From Undaria pinnatifida (lineage: Eukaryota > Sar > Phaeophyceae > Laminariales > Alariaceae), in NCBI GenBank assembly GCA_012845835.1, contig JABAKD010000010.1, positions 7,880,597-7,944,596 of the forward strand: a stretch of DNA of 64,000 nucleotides, read 5' to 3'. Shown here in pieces: positions 54,401 through 64,000 of the stretch. Position 1 is the stretch's first letter. The number at the start of each line of letters is the position of its first letter. The notes under the pieces are model-generated. The model did no database searches and was not told the DNA's origin. It worked only from the letters and a program-made list of their open reading frames with translations. Made by a program: the position numbers and the translations under genes.

Positions 54401-56972
54401 CGCACACCTCCGCCTCCCCTGCCGTGCTTACAGCTAAACCTGCAGCTGTCGCAGGAGCCCATCAATAGAACCCAACAGGAGTATCATCACTGCAAGACGT
54501 TTTACTACTACTATCCTCAATGGTGGCTAAATACGGTACAAAAAAATAACAATTGAAAAAAAAAAAACGGCGCAGAGTAGAAGCAAAAAATTCACCTGGA
54601 CGGATCGACACTGGCCGTCGAGGCCTGCCTTCTTGTTAACCTCGTTCCCCCTCTTCACCTGGCAAGAACAAACGCAACACGACACATCACAACACCAAAC
54701 AGCACACCGCAAAAAAGTCGAACATAATCAGAATAAAACCAGGTCGTCAACGCAAATCATGGACACACACAAAAAAGCACGAAACGCACCTGTTCAACCG
54801 CGATGCTATCCCAGACACGGCAAACCGCACAACACCACCACCACCACCACCATAACATAGGTAGTCGCTCGGCTCGCTCCGCACCCGTCACCTTGACCGT
54901 CACCACCGCCGCCACTGCGGCCACCGCCGCGGTTCGCCCTCACCCACCTGGTACTCGTTGATGGTGATACCCGTGATATCCGCACCGGTGAACTTGGCGA
55001 TGTTGCGGTAAGGACCTCCGATGCCGCATCCGCAGTCCAGCACCTTTGCGCCGGGGCTGACGCCCAGGCGACCGCCCAGGTAGTACTCGTGCCGCTGAGT
55101 GTTTCCACAAGAAGAAAGTAGAGAACACACGCATGCATAACAACGACGAGCATATAGGAAAATGGTTCAATGGAGAGTGAACACACATCTGAAACAGAAG
55201 ACAGATTGAGCTAATGTCACACTGTGTTATACTGCTATTTTTTTTTTTTCTTCAATTCATCCCATTTATTATCCTCGAACTACTCTCGCGCTCCCTCCCA
55301 GTAGTAACTTAGATCCGGGATCACATAGCGGGCCCTCCTCCCCCGTCCCCACTAGCGTACGTGCCTTCAACTTTTATCGCGAGAAGAATTCAGCATTTTC
55401 TTCCCTCGTCGACTCGCGTCGAATACACTCTGACGCATACCACGGTGGGGGCGAAACGCAAAACCCTGAGAGCGAACAAGGACGTCGGCGGTGGGAGGGG
55501 CAAAAGGCCGCGGAACCAGCCGCGGAACCTTTACAAGATTTTTTTTCAAGTTAAAAATACACGTCAGCTGGAAGATCGAAGATCTACTCAAACTCATCGT
55601 TTCCAAGCCGTGTGTAATACTTCGATAGCGAGTTTCGACTTTTGAAGCAACCACCAGGGAGCAGATGCATGTAAAGACGACCAGCAGAGGGGCGTTCGAG
55701 TTTCCACAGGCGACACAGGGGATTCTGCTCGCAAACAGGGGCGACCCGCGGCTATTGGCGGATCTCGATAGCGGCACCAACGGGCTTCACGTGTTTTCTG
55801 CGCTTCTACCGGGTCTTCTTGTACGCTATATGACGGGGGCCTCGGGGGGGGGGGGGGTAGGGGGGCGGGGGCGGAGAGGGGCGTACTCTACTGTTAGGTC
55901 TGGGACTGGACGTCGATTAGACCCAAAAAAATGGCAGGTCTATTCGGCGAAAACCACCAAAAAATCCGAAAAAATGTCTCGAAGAAAAAAATTGCAAACA
56001 CTGTTTTTACTTGGTTTTAGACTAAAATAATGTTTGACAGGGTATCACAAAATACGCAACACAGGAGGCGAGTTGGATCCTGAAATTCAACAGACACGTG
56101 TAATCAGTGTAAACGGAGGGAAATACGGATTATTCTGAATTTTCCGTTGTATTTTGAAGTCTAATCGGACGGAAATGTGCGGGAAAACTCGTGTTTTCTG
56201 CTTGTATTCGTCTCTTGCTCAATGGGGTCGAACTAATGCAACTGGGTATTGGTAAAATACCCGTATTTCCCTCCGCCGGGACTTGGAGGAGACAGCAAAG
56301 CAATCCGCTCTTAAATCGAGTAAATAGCTGGCGAGAAATTCGCAAACAAAGTTGGCCCCATTGGGTCATATTCTGGCAGAGTGATCGTGCAAAATTAGCC
56401 ATGGGCAACTCGAAAAAACCTGAAGGCACGGGACCGAAAGGAGATTTTTTTTTTTTGCAAAGGTCAAGGAGGCTTATCGGGCGCGTACCGGGACCACGAC
56501 GGCAGACGCGGGCGTGGCTGCACGCCGGGCGCTTGCCATCCAGCGCGGCGGTGTTGAGGCGGCCGAGGGCATCCGTGACCGGGTCGTGAAGCAGCGCGAC
56601 GAGAGCCGGGTCGAGGCCGCTGAGGCAAAGTCTTTGCTGCAAGATGTCTCTCAACAGTTGTCCGAGGAGAAAGGCAAACTCAACCTGGAGCAGGACCTCC
56701 GACACGAGTCAGATGCAGCCTTGGCCCAAACCCGAGTAGAGCTACACGCACAGCAGCAACTTTCCCACGAGCTAGAGGTGAAGCGTGCTGCATCGGAGGC
56801 ACGCGAGATAGAGTTGGGAAAGACGCTGGAGGTTCGCAAAAAAGGAAAAACTACGGCACTGCTGCTGCATAATATCACCATCTTGCCGGAGGGTCCCCCA
56901 GAAGATGTGTTCCGCCTACGCTAGCTGTCCCTTGAGTACGCTGCTACACGCGGGGGGTAGAGCAGCACCTCG

Positions 56973-57034
<62 letters not shown>

Positions 57035-57836
57035 GCAGCTATTTTTTTCTATACACGCTCCAACTTTTTTTGCCGCAGAACAGCAGCAAGCGGCACAGGC
57101 TTTGTTTTCACGAATAATTTTTTGCAGGTGATGTGGGGCCTTTCCCCCCATCGCTGATTGGTTGATTTCCTAAAGAGTTTTTTTCCCAGAGAACGACCAT
57201 GGGACATTTTTTTTCCAAATTCTACGTCTAAAATTTTGCCAGTCCCAGGCCTAACTGTATACATGCAACCCTACAAGCGGCGGTTGAACTGCTGCCGCGT
57301 CCTCCTTGCTATTGGAATCATGCGCTAAAAATCCCGCGCTGGGTCATCCCTCTCGCGGCCAATAGTTCCTTCGAGCAGTCGTGAGCGCCAACCAAGCAAC
57401 GGAGCTTTGTCCTGTATGTCGGAACAAACAATCAGACCGTCTCCCACCTTGATGGAGTCTGTGAAGCTCTCGTCGCGCCACCTGTCGGCAAAGTGAAACG
57501 AGGACCCCCAACCCCACTCGTAGAACAGCGTCGCCAGCTCGTAGTAAGCGTTCACCAGCTTGGCGTAGCTCCCTTCTCGCTCTTCGACGCTGGGGTGAGG
57601 CGGGGGGGGGGGTTCGAGGAGCGCAACAACGGCAGCACCAGCACCAGCACCAGCACGGAAACCAAAAACATACAAATAAAACGCTGGTATTTATCGACAA
57701 AAACAAATTACGACGGGGGCGGGGGCGGGGGGCGGGGGGGGAGTACGCAGCAGGAGGGGCACAGATAGATCGACAACCGCAAATCCAAAATAACACCAAA
57801 GTCGACACCAACAACGTAGGCACGGCAACAACAACC

Positions 57837-57879
<43 letters not shown>

Positions 57880-60800
57880 CTATAGCGCGCCGTCGCAGCC
57901 ACACCTGGATTGTTTGTCGTCGTGGAGGCGGTTGTACTCGGTGATCCAGCTGTCCACCTTGATCCCTCGCCCCTTCTCCTGTCCGAAGAATCCCGTCACG
58001 AAGGTCCACGTCACCTCCAGGGGGTCCGTCGCGTAGAAAAACCGACACATTGTCTGAAATAGTCCCGTTTGCGTGCGATGGTGGGCGTGGGGTGGGCATG
58101 GGGGTGGCGGTGGGAAGGGCAAGAGGGGTGGAGGGCGGGGGGGTAAGCATCGTCATGCATGGCCGTAGTCCGTATGACCATAGACCCTCGTATCCCTACA
58201 ACGTCGGGACGGAGCACGTCGAGTTTGCACCGAACAGGCAGGCACCAAGCGCGAAGCGCCGTGAGGCGTTCAGCGAGTCGCATGAAGGGTGAGCTGCATC
58301 CTACTTGCGAGTCGGACTTTGGCACCTTGTGCGTACCTTATTTGCATATGGATGACGGCGTCGAACGACTTAATTCATTTTTCGGTCGTGGCCACCTCCA
58401 GAGACAGCAATGGGTATACTTTGCACCTGCCTCGCGTGTGCCTGACCACATAGAACTACTTATTTTTGTCTTTTTTTCAAGATGGCTCGGTTGGTACACC
58501 CGTGGCCTCTCACGACCTCCCACTTGGACACCGCCTCATTCCATTACTTGCAGAACAATCCAGTTCATTTGTAGCAACTTTTATTTTTTAGTTGGGATGA
58601 ACACCATCCAATATCATCATGCCATGTCCCAGCTGAGCTCAGCTTGGAGCTGAGCTCAACTTGGCTCATCAGCTGAGCTCAGCTTAGCAGCGCACCGCAG
58701 CGCTAGCTCAGCAGCGCAGCGCAATGCAGCGCCATGAGGTGCCGTGCCTTGTCGTGCGGTGCGGTACTGTGCGGTGTTGTACCGTGCTGTACCGTGCTGC
58801 GCCGTGCTGCGTACTTTTTGCTGTACTTGCTATTTCGTACCAGCGATACAGCATCGTCAAACCAGGTCCCAGCTAAGCTTAGATTGGCTCATCAGCTCAG
58901 CAGCAAACCGCAGCACTAGCTCAGCAGCGCAGCGCCGTGCGGCGCCGTGCTGCGCTTTCTTTCGAACATACAGCAGCAGGTATCATGCGAATTACCAGGT
59001 AACATGAGGTCCTAGAGAGAACATCAACAATAGCGTCGGTAGAACGAACAGATGCAGCGTCGCCCGGTCCTGTCATGATCCCAAGCCAAGCCTCAAACAA
59101 ATGAAAGGCTGGTTGGTCGCTTCAGATGTGAGGAAGCATTCGCTTGTGTTCATGAAAGAAGAATAACGACATCCACCGCCGACGTGTGTTAAGGGTAATG
59201 TTGAACGATACTTTTTTGGCAATGTTTCTTGCCAATTAGGCAAGTTTTTGGAAATTGGACTTGCCAAAATAGCAAAAAGACTTGCCAAAGTTTTCTTTAA
59301 TATATTTCCGTTCCGCTCGTTGGCAAATTTTTGGAAAGTGAGATTTGCCCTTTCATTTGCCATCTTAGAGCAATAACGCCAACGCAAGGATGTACAAACC
59401 AAACCACGCCACGACGTCTGACGCTAGACTTGCTCTAACTTCTCTAATAGCGGGAGGTACGGAGGCTAAACGGTGTTACTGGCAGCAGCTATGGTAGAGC
59501 AGGCGACACTGGCCGTGAGGCCCGCGTAGATGCCACATGGGCGTCGCTTTGAGCGGGTGCTCAAACATCATCACAAACAGCAGCCGCCCCAGCTTTTCCC
59601 AGGCGAATTCGGCTGGGCTGGAAGGACTGCCAACCTCTCAGGTACATGGGCTGTGCCTGGAGTCCACCTGCGCTAGCATTTACTCCGCAGAGAGCGTCGG
59701 CGTGCCGTTGGCTCCCTGCTGTGAGGGGTTTTAATAAAATATGAGGGCGTTATGATGACAAAAAATTGGGGGGAGTGATAATCTCGCAGACATAGGCGGA
59801 ATCTAAACCTCGCCCACGGGGACATATAAGAACCATCCCCGGGTTTCCACCGTCATATTACGGTTTGCAGTGTGCGAATTCGCGGGCATCAACGAGGATG
59901 CTGGCACCGCCCCTACAGCACCATGGCCACCGAGATAGGCAGCAATATGACACCTGGACACCCCTGTACACTCAAGGCTCGACTTTCAGCCCCTGAAAGC
60001 TAGAAATTGGCAAAATCGATGACGATTTGCAGGTGCTGTTTAGGCCGCCACAGCAGCAGTACGTAGTGCAGCCCCACACACGTAGGTGCTGGCGTTGCTC
60101 CTGCAGCCCCACGACCACCACTGCATGCAGCAATATCACACCTAGACTACATACCCCACACACTGAAGGCCGGACTTCAGCCCCTACGAGTGAGAGATCG
60201 TCGAAATCGAGGACGATTTGCACGTGCTGTGGACACCGCGACCGCTGCATGCATGCAGCACGCAGTACATATGCATACATACATGTGTACATGTACAGTA
60301 AGTACACAGCAAGGAGTAGTGCAGCCTACACACATCACACACCCGCAGAGGGTATGTCTGCGAGATTATCACTCCCCCCAATTTTTTTTGGGGAGTGATA
60401 ATCTCGCAGACATAGGCGGAATCTAAACCTCGCCCACGGGGACATATAAGAACCATCCCCGGATTTCCACCGTCGTATTAATAAACACAGCGAATCGTAA
60501 TACGACGGAGGAAATCCGGGGATGGTTCTTATATGTCCCCGTGGGCGAGGTTTAGATTCCGCCTATGTCTGCGAGATTATCACTCCCCAAAAACTGGCAA
60601 GTATCCAAAAACTTGCCAAATGCGCAGTGTTTCGCGATAAAAAGTTTTGTCGTCTTTTTGGAAAGTGTCGTAATTTTTTTCTTGCCTCGCCAACATACCA
60701 GTAGCAAGTTTTTGGAAATTTCGTTTGGTCTTTTTGAAACCTCCAATAGTGACCTAACTCTTGAGTTTTTTTGGCACCGAGCGCCCGCATTGAAACCATC

Positions 60801-61365
60801 ACCACGTCTCCGGTGGGGATACAAAAACCAACGACAAACATTGGATGTATAATGCAAGCTACAAGTACACGACGGTGTAGTGTACACATCGCCTGCTCCT
60901 TGTTATTCGTCTGGATTGCTCTGTGGTTTAGACTGCTGTTCTGCTCCGTGGCAGGTAGGCTCTAGGTACAGCCCTGTATCCAGGTCAGATACTTGCCGAG
61001 CGAAAAATTGAAATTTATTGTCACCAGAATCCGCACAAACACACGGCTGACGGTTGACGGTCACCAAAGCAAGCACCAGTGCAACGACGCATGCACAACA
61101 GAGCAAACCGGTGATCACAGGGGGCTTGGCGAGCCGGACACCAATCGCACGAGCTAGCTGCTGTGTGGCTGCTGGTCTTCGCTCTCACCTTGAGGACAAG
61201 AACGAAGCATAGCACTGCTACAGCGACCAAGTTCGTCTGCATCAAGGGCGGCTGATCCCGAAATGCTTCGGCCTTGCCGAGGACAGCATGCAGCGTCTTC
61301 TCATCCTCGAGCTGCGTGTAGAGAGAGGCGCAGCTGGCCGCCAACAGCGTTAAGATGGTGGCCAT
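51406..61365 (-). CDS. SMT: Sterol 24-C-methyltransferase, nine exons
   Basis: Exons in transcript order: 61365-61189, 58053-57905, 57589-57448, 55094-54948, 54658-54596, 54241-54159, 53355-53226, 52008-51781, 51537-51406. All junctions are GT-AG and in phase, giving 416 residues. The enzyme transfers a methyl group from SAM to C-24 of the sterol side chain, normally at the ER. Landmarks: an N-terminal hydrophobic segment ([13 protein letters not shown]), [20 protein letters not shown] (sterol-binding region I), [20 protein letters not shown] (SAM motif I), [44 protein letters not shown] then [14 protein letters not shown], and C-terminal [19 protein letters not shown]. It is slightly longer than the usual 340-380 residues because of the N-terminal exon. 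Start: ATG at 61365; an in-frame ATG at 61488 would add 41 residues. No broken motif was seen, so the gene looks functional. Confidence 0.93.
55320..55440 (-). repeat. SINE-like 3' segment in SMT intron
   Basis: The complement reads TCGACGAGGGAAGAAAATGC, TCGCGATAAAAGTTGAAGGC, ACGTACGC and GTGGGGACGGGGGAGGAGGG, as in 29280-29450. Confidence 0.45.
55555..55650 (-). repeat. Family A copy in SMT intron
   Basis: The complement reads CTCGCTATCGAAGTATTACA, CACGGCTTGGAAACGATGAG, TTTGAGTAGATCTTCGATCT and TCCAGCTGACGTGT. The ATG is kept but the frame after it differs. It lies beside the SINE-like segment at 55320-55440. Confidence 0.45.
56463..56924 (+). pseudogene. Coiled-coil coding-like fragment, antisense inside an SMT intron
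   Basis: The frame is open from about 56463 (after a poly(T)-rich, acceptor-like TTTTGCAAAG) to a TAG at 56922. It encodes [17 protein letters not shown], then [40 protein letters not shown] and [20 protein letters not shown]. The run is rich in Glu, Lys, Gln, Arg and Leu with heptad-like spacing, unlike the repeat-driven ORFs around it. No donor or further exon was found. It could be one exon of a nested gene, a captured exon, or a dead duplicate. Function unknown. Confidence 0.4.
56974..57039. repeat. (CAG)n microsatellite
   Basis: About twenty CAG/GCA units in two runs, interrupted by AAGCAG. It lies in the same SMT intron as the coiled-coil fragment. Confidence 0.85.
57825..57880. repeat. 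(CAA)n microsatellite
   Basis: A CAA run, about 14 perfect units, ends 25 bases before the donor side of the SMT exon 57905-58053. It lies in the intron between the second and third exons. Confidence 0.85.
58136..58312 (+). repeat. G-tract-headed short element in SMT intron
   Basis: GGCGGGGGGG, then GCATGGCCGTAGTCCGTATG, GACCATAGACCCTCGTATCC, GGGACGGAGCACGTCGAG, CACCAAGCGCGAAGCGCCGT and GAGGCGTTCAGCGAGTCGCA. It lies less than 100 bp upstream of the acceptor of the second SMT exon. Confidence 0.6.
58622..58955. repeat. AGCTGAGCTC-rich tandem repeat
   Basis: TCCCAGCT(G/A)AGCT, GGCTCATCAGCT and AGCACTAGCTCAGCAGCGCA blocks occur twice, about 240 bp apart. A (GCCGTGCTGT)n-like stretch lies between. 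AGCTGAGCTCAGCT is palindromic. Confidence 0.6.
59205..59365. repeat. TTGGCAAGTTTTTGGAAATT repeats
   Basis: GGCAAGTTTTTGGAAATTGG, ACTTGCCAAA (twice) and GGCAAATTTTTGGAAAGTGA on both strands. A similar block lies at 60590-60720, on the other side of the inverted-repeat element. Confidence 0.5.
59770..60588. mobile_element. Inverted-repeat element, MULE-like (non-autonomous)
   Basis: The left end (59770-59860) and right end (60498-60588) are inverted copies of a ~91-bp sequence starting GGGGAGTGATAATCTCGCAG. A third copy in left orientation (60390-60480) lies just before the right arm, and a short right-type end (60353-60377) lies before that. The flanks AAAAATTGG and AAAAACTGG match at 8 of 9 bases, like the 9-bp target duplications of Mutator-like elements. 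The inside has two direct copies of a ~120-bp block (about 59925-60045 and 60115-60235). No coding capacity. Confidence 0.55.
60390..60588. repeat. 199-bp near-perfect palindrome
   Basis: Two 91-bp arms (60390-60480 and 60498-60588) differ at one position and are separated by 17 bases. The arms contain CCTCGCCCACGGGGACATAT and a TATAAG motif. The palindrome is expected to extrude or form a hairpin. Confidence 0.85.
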
Positions 61366-61543
61366 GGATGCAGTCGAAGCTGGCAAGGAAAGAAGGCGAC
61401 AAGCGACAAGCTTGGGCTGCTGTTGCGCTGATCTCAGAGGCAACGTATTTACACTGCTACAGCCGCTCAAGCCGGGGGGGGGTTCCAATGGGAAAAATGG
61501 CGTTTTGATCTAGGGGAGCATGCAAGGATCCCGGGAGCCGGTA

Positions 61544-61565
61544 AACACAACTCGCGAGTTGTGTT
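61544..61565. promoter_or_regulatory. 22-bp perfect palindrome upstream of SMT
   Basis: Centred on ACTCGCGAGT with the core CACAACTCGCGAGTTGTG, it lies about 180 bp upstream of the chosen SMT start. Length and position fit a dimeric transcription-factor site, but this is only a positional argument. Confidence 0.3.
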
Positions 61566-62104
61566 CAAGAAAACAACTCCGGGGACGATAATACACTATC
61601 CCCGGGTATCCGCGCCGTCCAACCTCATACAAAACCGTTTGGCACGCGGGCGATCTCACGATCTCACCTCCGTTACGTCCCACACATGCCACCCGGCCAC
61701 GCAGCGTGACTAAGCACGACACGAAGGCAAAGCCGCTCGCAATAGCCTTTAGCATTTTTGCAATCCAGTCTCCAGCGCTAGATTCGAGCAGCTATGTCGG
61801 CACGAGCAGCACAGCAGCACAGCAGCCTGACAGTATCATCTTCAACCTGCTGTGTTCAGCACATACATACATACCCCGGTAATGATACTACAGTACCTAT
61901 ATATGCGTCTTCGACGGCGGATACAGGAAGCGACCCCAAGTCCGTCGTACAATTGGCCGTGTCGTGCATTTGCGGAAAGACTGCGTAATTTTTCAATTTA
62001 TCAGGCAAACAGAAAAAAACCCAGCAGAAAACAGGTAAACTACGGGTTGGTTCCACCCACAGGGCGAGTCTTTTTTTTCTGATTCAAACCTTTCACACCT
62101 CGGC

Positions 62105-62480
62105 CAGATCAGATCTCCTTTTTTTATGATCTGTGTCGTTCAGGGCAGACAGATGCCTGATCTACAAGACCTGCATGGACTACTGTAGGTCATGTTGCCG
62201 GGTTTGGATCCGTACGAGTATATACGATCAGCAGAATCTATTACGGGGGACCATAGTAAATAGGACCTACGGTACACACAAAAACCAATATATTTCCCTA
62301 TTTTGACTAACAATATTTATTTGGTCCTATTTACTATGGTCCCCCGTAAATAGCACATTCTTCCTGGGTTGGATCTGTACTACATACACAGATCCTGCAA
62401 AAAAACATATAATAACGACAGCAGATAGATAGGATCTATTCATAATAGATGATCTAGATCATGATCTGTCCGAGGTGTCA
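62105..62480 (+). repeat. Family D repeat interrupted by a MITE
   Basis: TTATGATCTGTGTCGTTCAG, CAGACAGATGCCTGATC, GTCATGTTGCCGGGTTTGGA, TCCTGGGTTGGATCTGTACT, ACAGATCCTGC and AATAACGACAGCAGAT, as in 11095-11350. The element at 62244-62346 splits it. Confidence 0.55.
62244..62346. mobile_element. 103-bp MITE with 24-bp perfect inverted ends and TA duplication
   Basis: The ends CGGGGGACCATAGTAAATAG plus GACC (62244-62267) and their exact complement (62323-62346) are bordered by TA on both sides. It interrupts a family D repeat, so it is younger than that copy. Tc1/mariner-like by TA target; no coding capacity. Confidence 0.75.
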
Positions 62481-62484
62481 AACC

Positions 62485-62750
62485 TTTGCACCCTGGTTTT
62501 TGACAGTTGGAGTCTGAAAATTGGCACGGTTGGTCTTCATGAGAAGATGAAAAAACTGACGGATAATTTTACATTTTATTTTTTTACCTAATAATGGGGT
62601 GCATTTCGCATTGTTTTGGAATTTTTCTCCAACAACTATCAATACAGTATGACCCAAACTGACGCACGAAAAAAATCAAAACTCAAGAAAGAGTCCTGTC
62701 ATGAACAACCCTGCCAATTCAGATTCCAACTCTCAAAGACAGGGTGCAAA
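62485..62750. mobile_element. MITE with ~40-bp imperfect inverted ends
   Basis: TTTGCACCCTGGTTTTTGAC, AGTTGGAGTCTGAAAATTGG on the left is matched by the complement of TGCCAATTCAGATTCCAACT, CTCAAAGACAGGGTGCAAA on the right. The inside is AT-rich. A target duplication is not clear. Confidence 0.6.
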
Positions 62751-63077
62751 ATTGATTTACGTGAAGAGTAATTATTTCCCTAGGGTTTAAAAAAAACTCA
62801 ATACATTGTGCTACCACTTTGGTTGGTAGGCGTTTCTTATAACAGCCTTGCACGGCTCGCAGAGCAAAACAAATGTATCATGATCATATGTACAAATAAA
62901 CACCCCGGGGACATATGCACACTGCTGTACGTAACACAAAATAAAACGGGGATAGAAGAAAAGACCCGGAGGGGAGGATATTATTACATCCCCGGAAACA
63001 AACGCCTCCCAAAAAAATGGAAACCCAAAACAGGGAAAACAAATCCCTGGGAGGAAAACGCCCCCTAAAATATTAGA

Positions 63078-63125
63078 ACCCCCCCCATCCCGCCCCGCCC
63101 CCCCCCCCCCTCCCCCCCCTCCCCG
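63078..63125. repeat. C-rich tract
   Basis: Near-pure C runs with CCCCGCCCC, about 150 bp downstream of the 3' end of the transposase. Flanked by CCCCGG motifs. Confidence 0.7.
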
Positions 63126-63268
63126 GGGATCAAGCAACCCTTCCCCGGGAGGGCGCCATTCGACGCTCCCCGCTCGCCGAGTTTGCCTTCTATATACAAA
63201 CAAGACACAAAAATGTGGTATCCCCTCAAATTTCACACTACTCAGACGGCAACGGAGGCTACCCATGT

Positions 63269-64000
63269 CTAGTTCGCGACGTCTACGCAACTGGTAGTGT
63301 CCCCGCCCTTGGCCTTCTTTTTGGGGCGTCCCTCAAAACCGTCCTTATGTCTAGTTTCCTTTCGTGTCTTCGAGACGGGAAGCGGAGGGTTGCCCAGTCC
63401 CGTCACGCCATCCGCAACGACGGGTGCCATAATGGTTGCGTTAACATCACGGCCAAATCTATCAAACAGTTCGTTATATCGCGCATACGAAGCTGGGGTA
63501 CCGTCGTAATTGTCGGATGCAGCGCTGACCAACTTCGTGACACGCGCAAAAAAGTCCGCGTAGAACCTGCCTCTCGGGATGGATACAGCACCGCCGGCCG
63601 GGCCGTCCTGAGAATCCTCAAGGTCCATGTCACCATAATCGCCCGTGAATCCGTCCGTGTACGTGCCACGTTCATGCCCGTCAAAAGGGCTCAGACCCGC
63701 ACTGTACAAACTCCACGGCTCAAGAGAAGTCCGCCATCGAGGGTGGATAGATTTGCCGAGGAAATCTTCGGCTCGGCCCAACTTAGTAACGAGCGCGGCC
63801 AAAGTATGATTGCAATGCAAGCCACACCTCATAAGTCTGAGGCAAGTGCACAGTTGGAACCCGTCAGGGCCAACCACAAAAATGTGCCCAACCGGACGAT
63901 CCGTGTACTTGTACACGACGTGAACCACACAGTCAATCTTGACGTTACGAACAACTTCAACGAAAGACCCCAACGATGTCGTCCCCCACATGGAAATGTC
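63269..64000 (-). CDS. Mutator-like (MULE/FAR1-type) transposase, C-terminal part with SWIM zinc finger
   Basis: The frame is open to the window edge, so the N-terminal and catalytic DDE region lies outside. The visible part reads VHVVYKYTDRPVGHIFVVG then LCTCLRLMRCGLHCNHTLAA, a CxC...CxH SWIM zinc finger as found just after the transposase core of MULE and FAR1 proteins. The rest is a charged tail (HPRWRTSLEPWSL, PRGRFYADFFARVTKLVSA) ending with a basic TRKETRHKDGFEGRPKKKAK, a likely nuclear signal. The stop is at 63269. SWIM binds DNA or protein partners. No break is seen in this part. An alternative is a domesticated SWIM-domain gene. Confidence 0.7.
   Translation of the reverse strand, partial: DISMWGTTSLGSFVEVVRNVKIDCVVHVVYKYTDRPVGHIFVVGPDGFQLCTCLRLMRCGLHCNHTLAALVTKLGRAEDFLGKSIHPRWRTSLEPWSLYSAGLSPFDGHERGTYTDGFTGDYGDMDLEDSQDGPAGGAVSIPRGRFYADFFARVTKLVSAASDNYDGTPASYARYNELFDRFGRDVNATIMAPVVADGVTGLGNPPLPVSKTRKETRHKDGFEGRPKKKAKGGDTTSCVDVAN

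Overview
This is a nuclear window from a eukaryote with intron-rich genes and a heavy load of repeats. Both recognisable host genes are split by GT-AG introns of about 0.3-3.3 kb. Interstitial TTAGGG-type arrays, a LINE relic, tRNA-derived SINE-like elements, miniature inverted-repeat elements and a Mutator-like transposase surround them. A chitin-synthase-type GT2 enzyme next to a C-24 sterol methyltransferase, TTAGGG arrays and the LINE tail would suit a photosynthetic stramenopile, perhaps brown-alga-like. That placement is an inference and is not proven by the sequence. There is nothing prokaryotic: no operons, no CRISPR.

Layout. 1-21.9 kb is a repeat-dominated gene desert. It holds a broken non-LTR retrotransposon tail (about 1.6-2.2 kb), interstitial telomere-like DNA, SINE copies, a ~70-bp minisatellite and many copies of short dispersed families. 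21.9-37.4 kb carries twelve phase-compatible plus-strand exons of a GT2 chitin-synthase-like membrane enzyme. The 5' end was not found. 38.8-42.1 kb is one long open exon encoding a Gly/Ser-rich protein with about ten GxRxxWG repeats. It is either the cytoplasmic tail of the GT2 protein or a separate gene. 42.1-51.4 kb shows no recognisable gene. 51.4-61.4 kb is a complete nine-exon sterol 24-C-methyltransferase gene on the minus strand, convergent with the GT2/tail locus. An antisense coiled-coil coding-like fragment lies in one of its introns. 59.8-62.8 kb contains several inverted-repeat elements, and the last 0.7 kb is the 3' end of a MULE transposase with a SWIM zinc finger.

Most unusual signals: (1) a dispersed family (family A) that pairs a TATA-like upstream block with a conserved ATG reading M-S-x-D-E-I-F-D-L-T-A; its ~50-bp core also sits alone inside the LINE relic, flanked by a 5-bp duplication; (2) a short element whose four visible copies all have a G-run on the same side; (3) a 199-bp near-perfect palindrome inside an ~820-bp MULE-like element; (4) a symmetric 87-nt exon carrying the QRRRW motif of the GT2 enzyme, 46 nt upstream of a long GCTGT microsatellite; (5) a dispersed ACCAGGTA/TACCTGGT octamer. 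Coordinates of splice junctions come from reading motifs and phase by eye. No alignment or transcript data were available.
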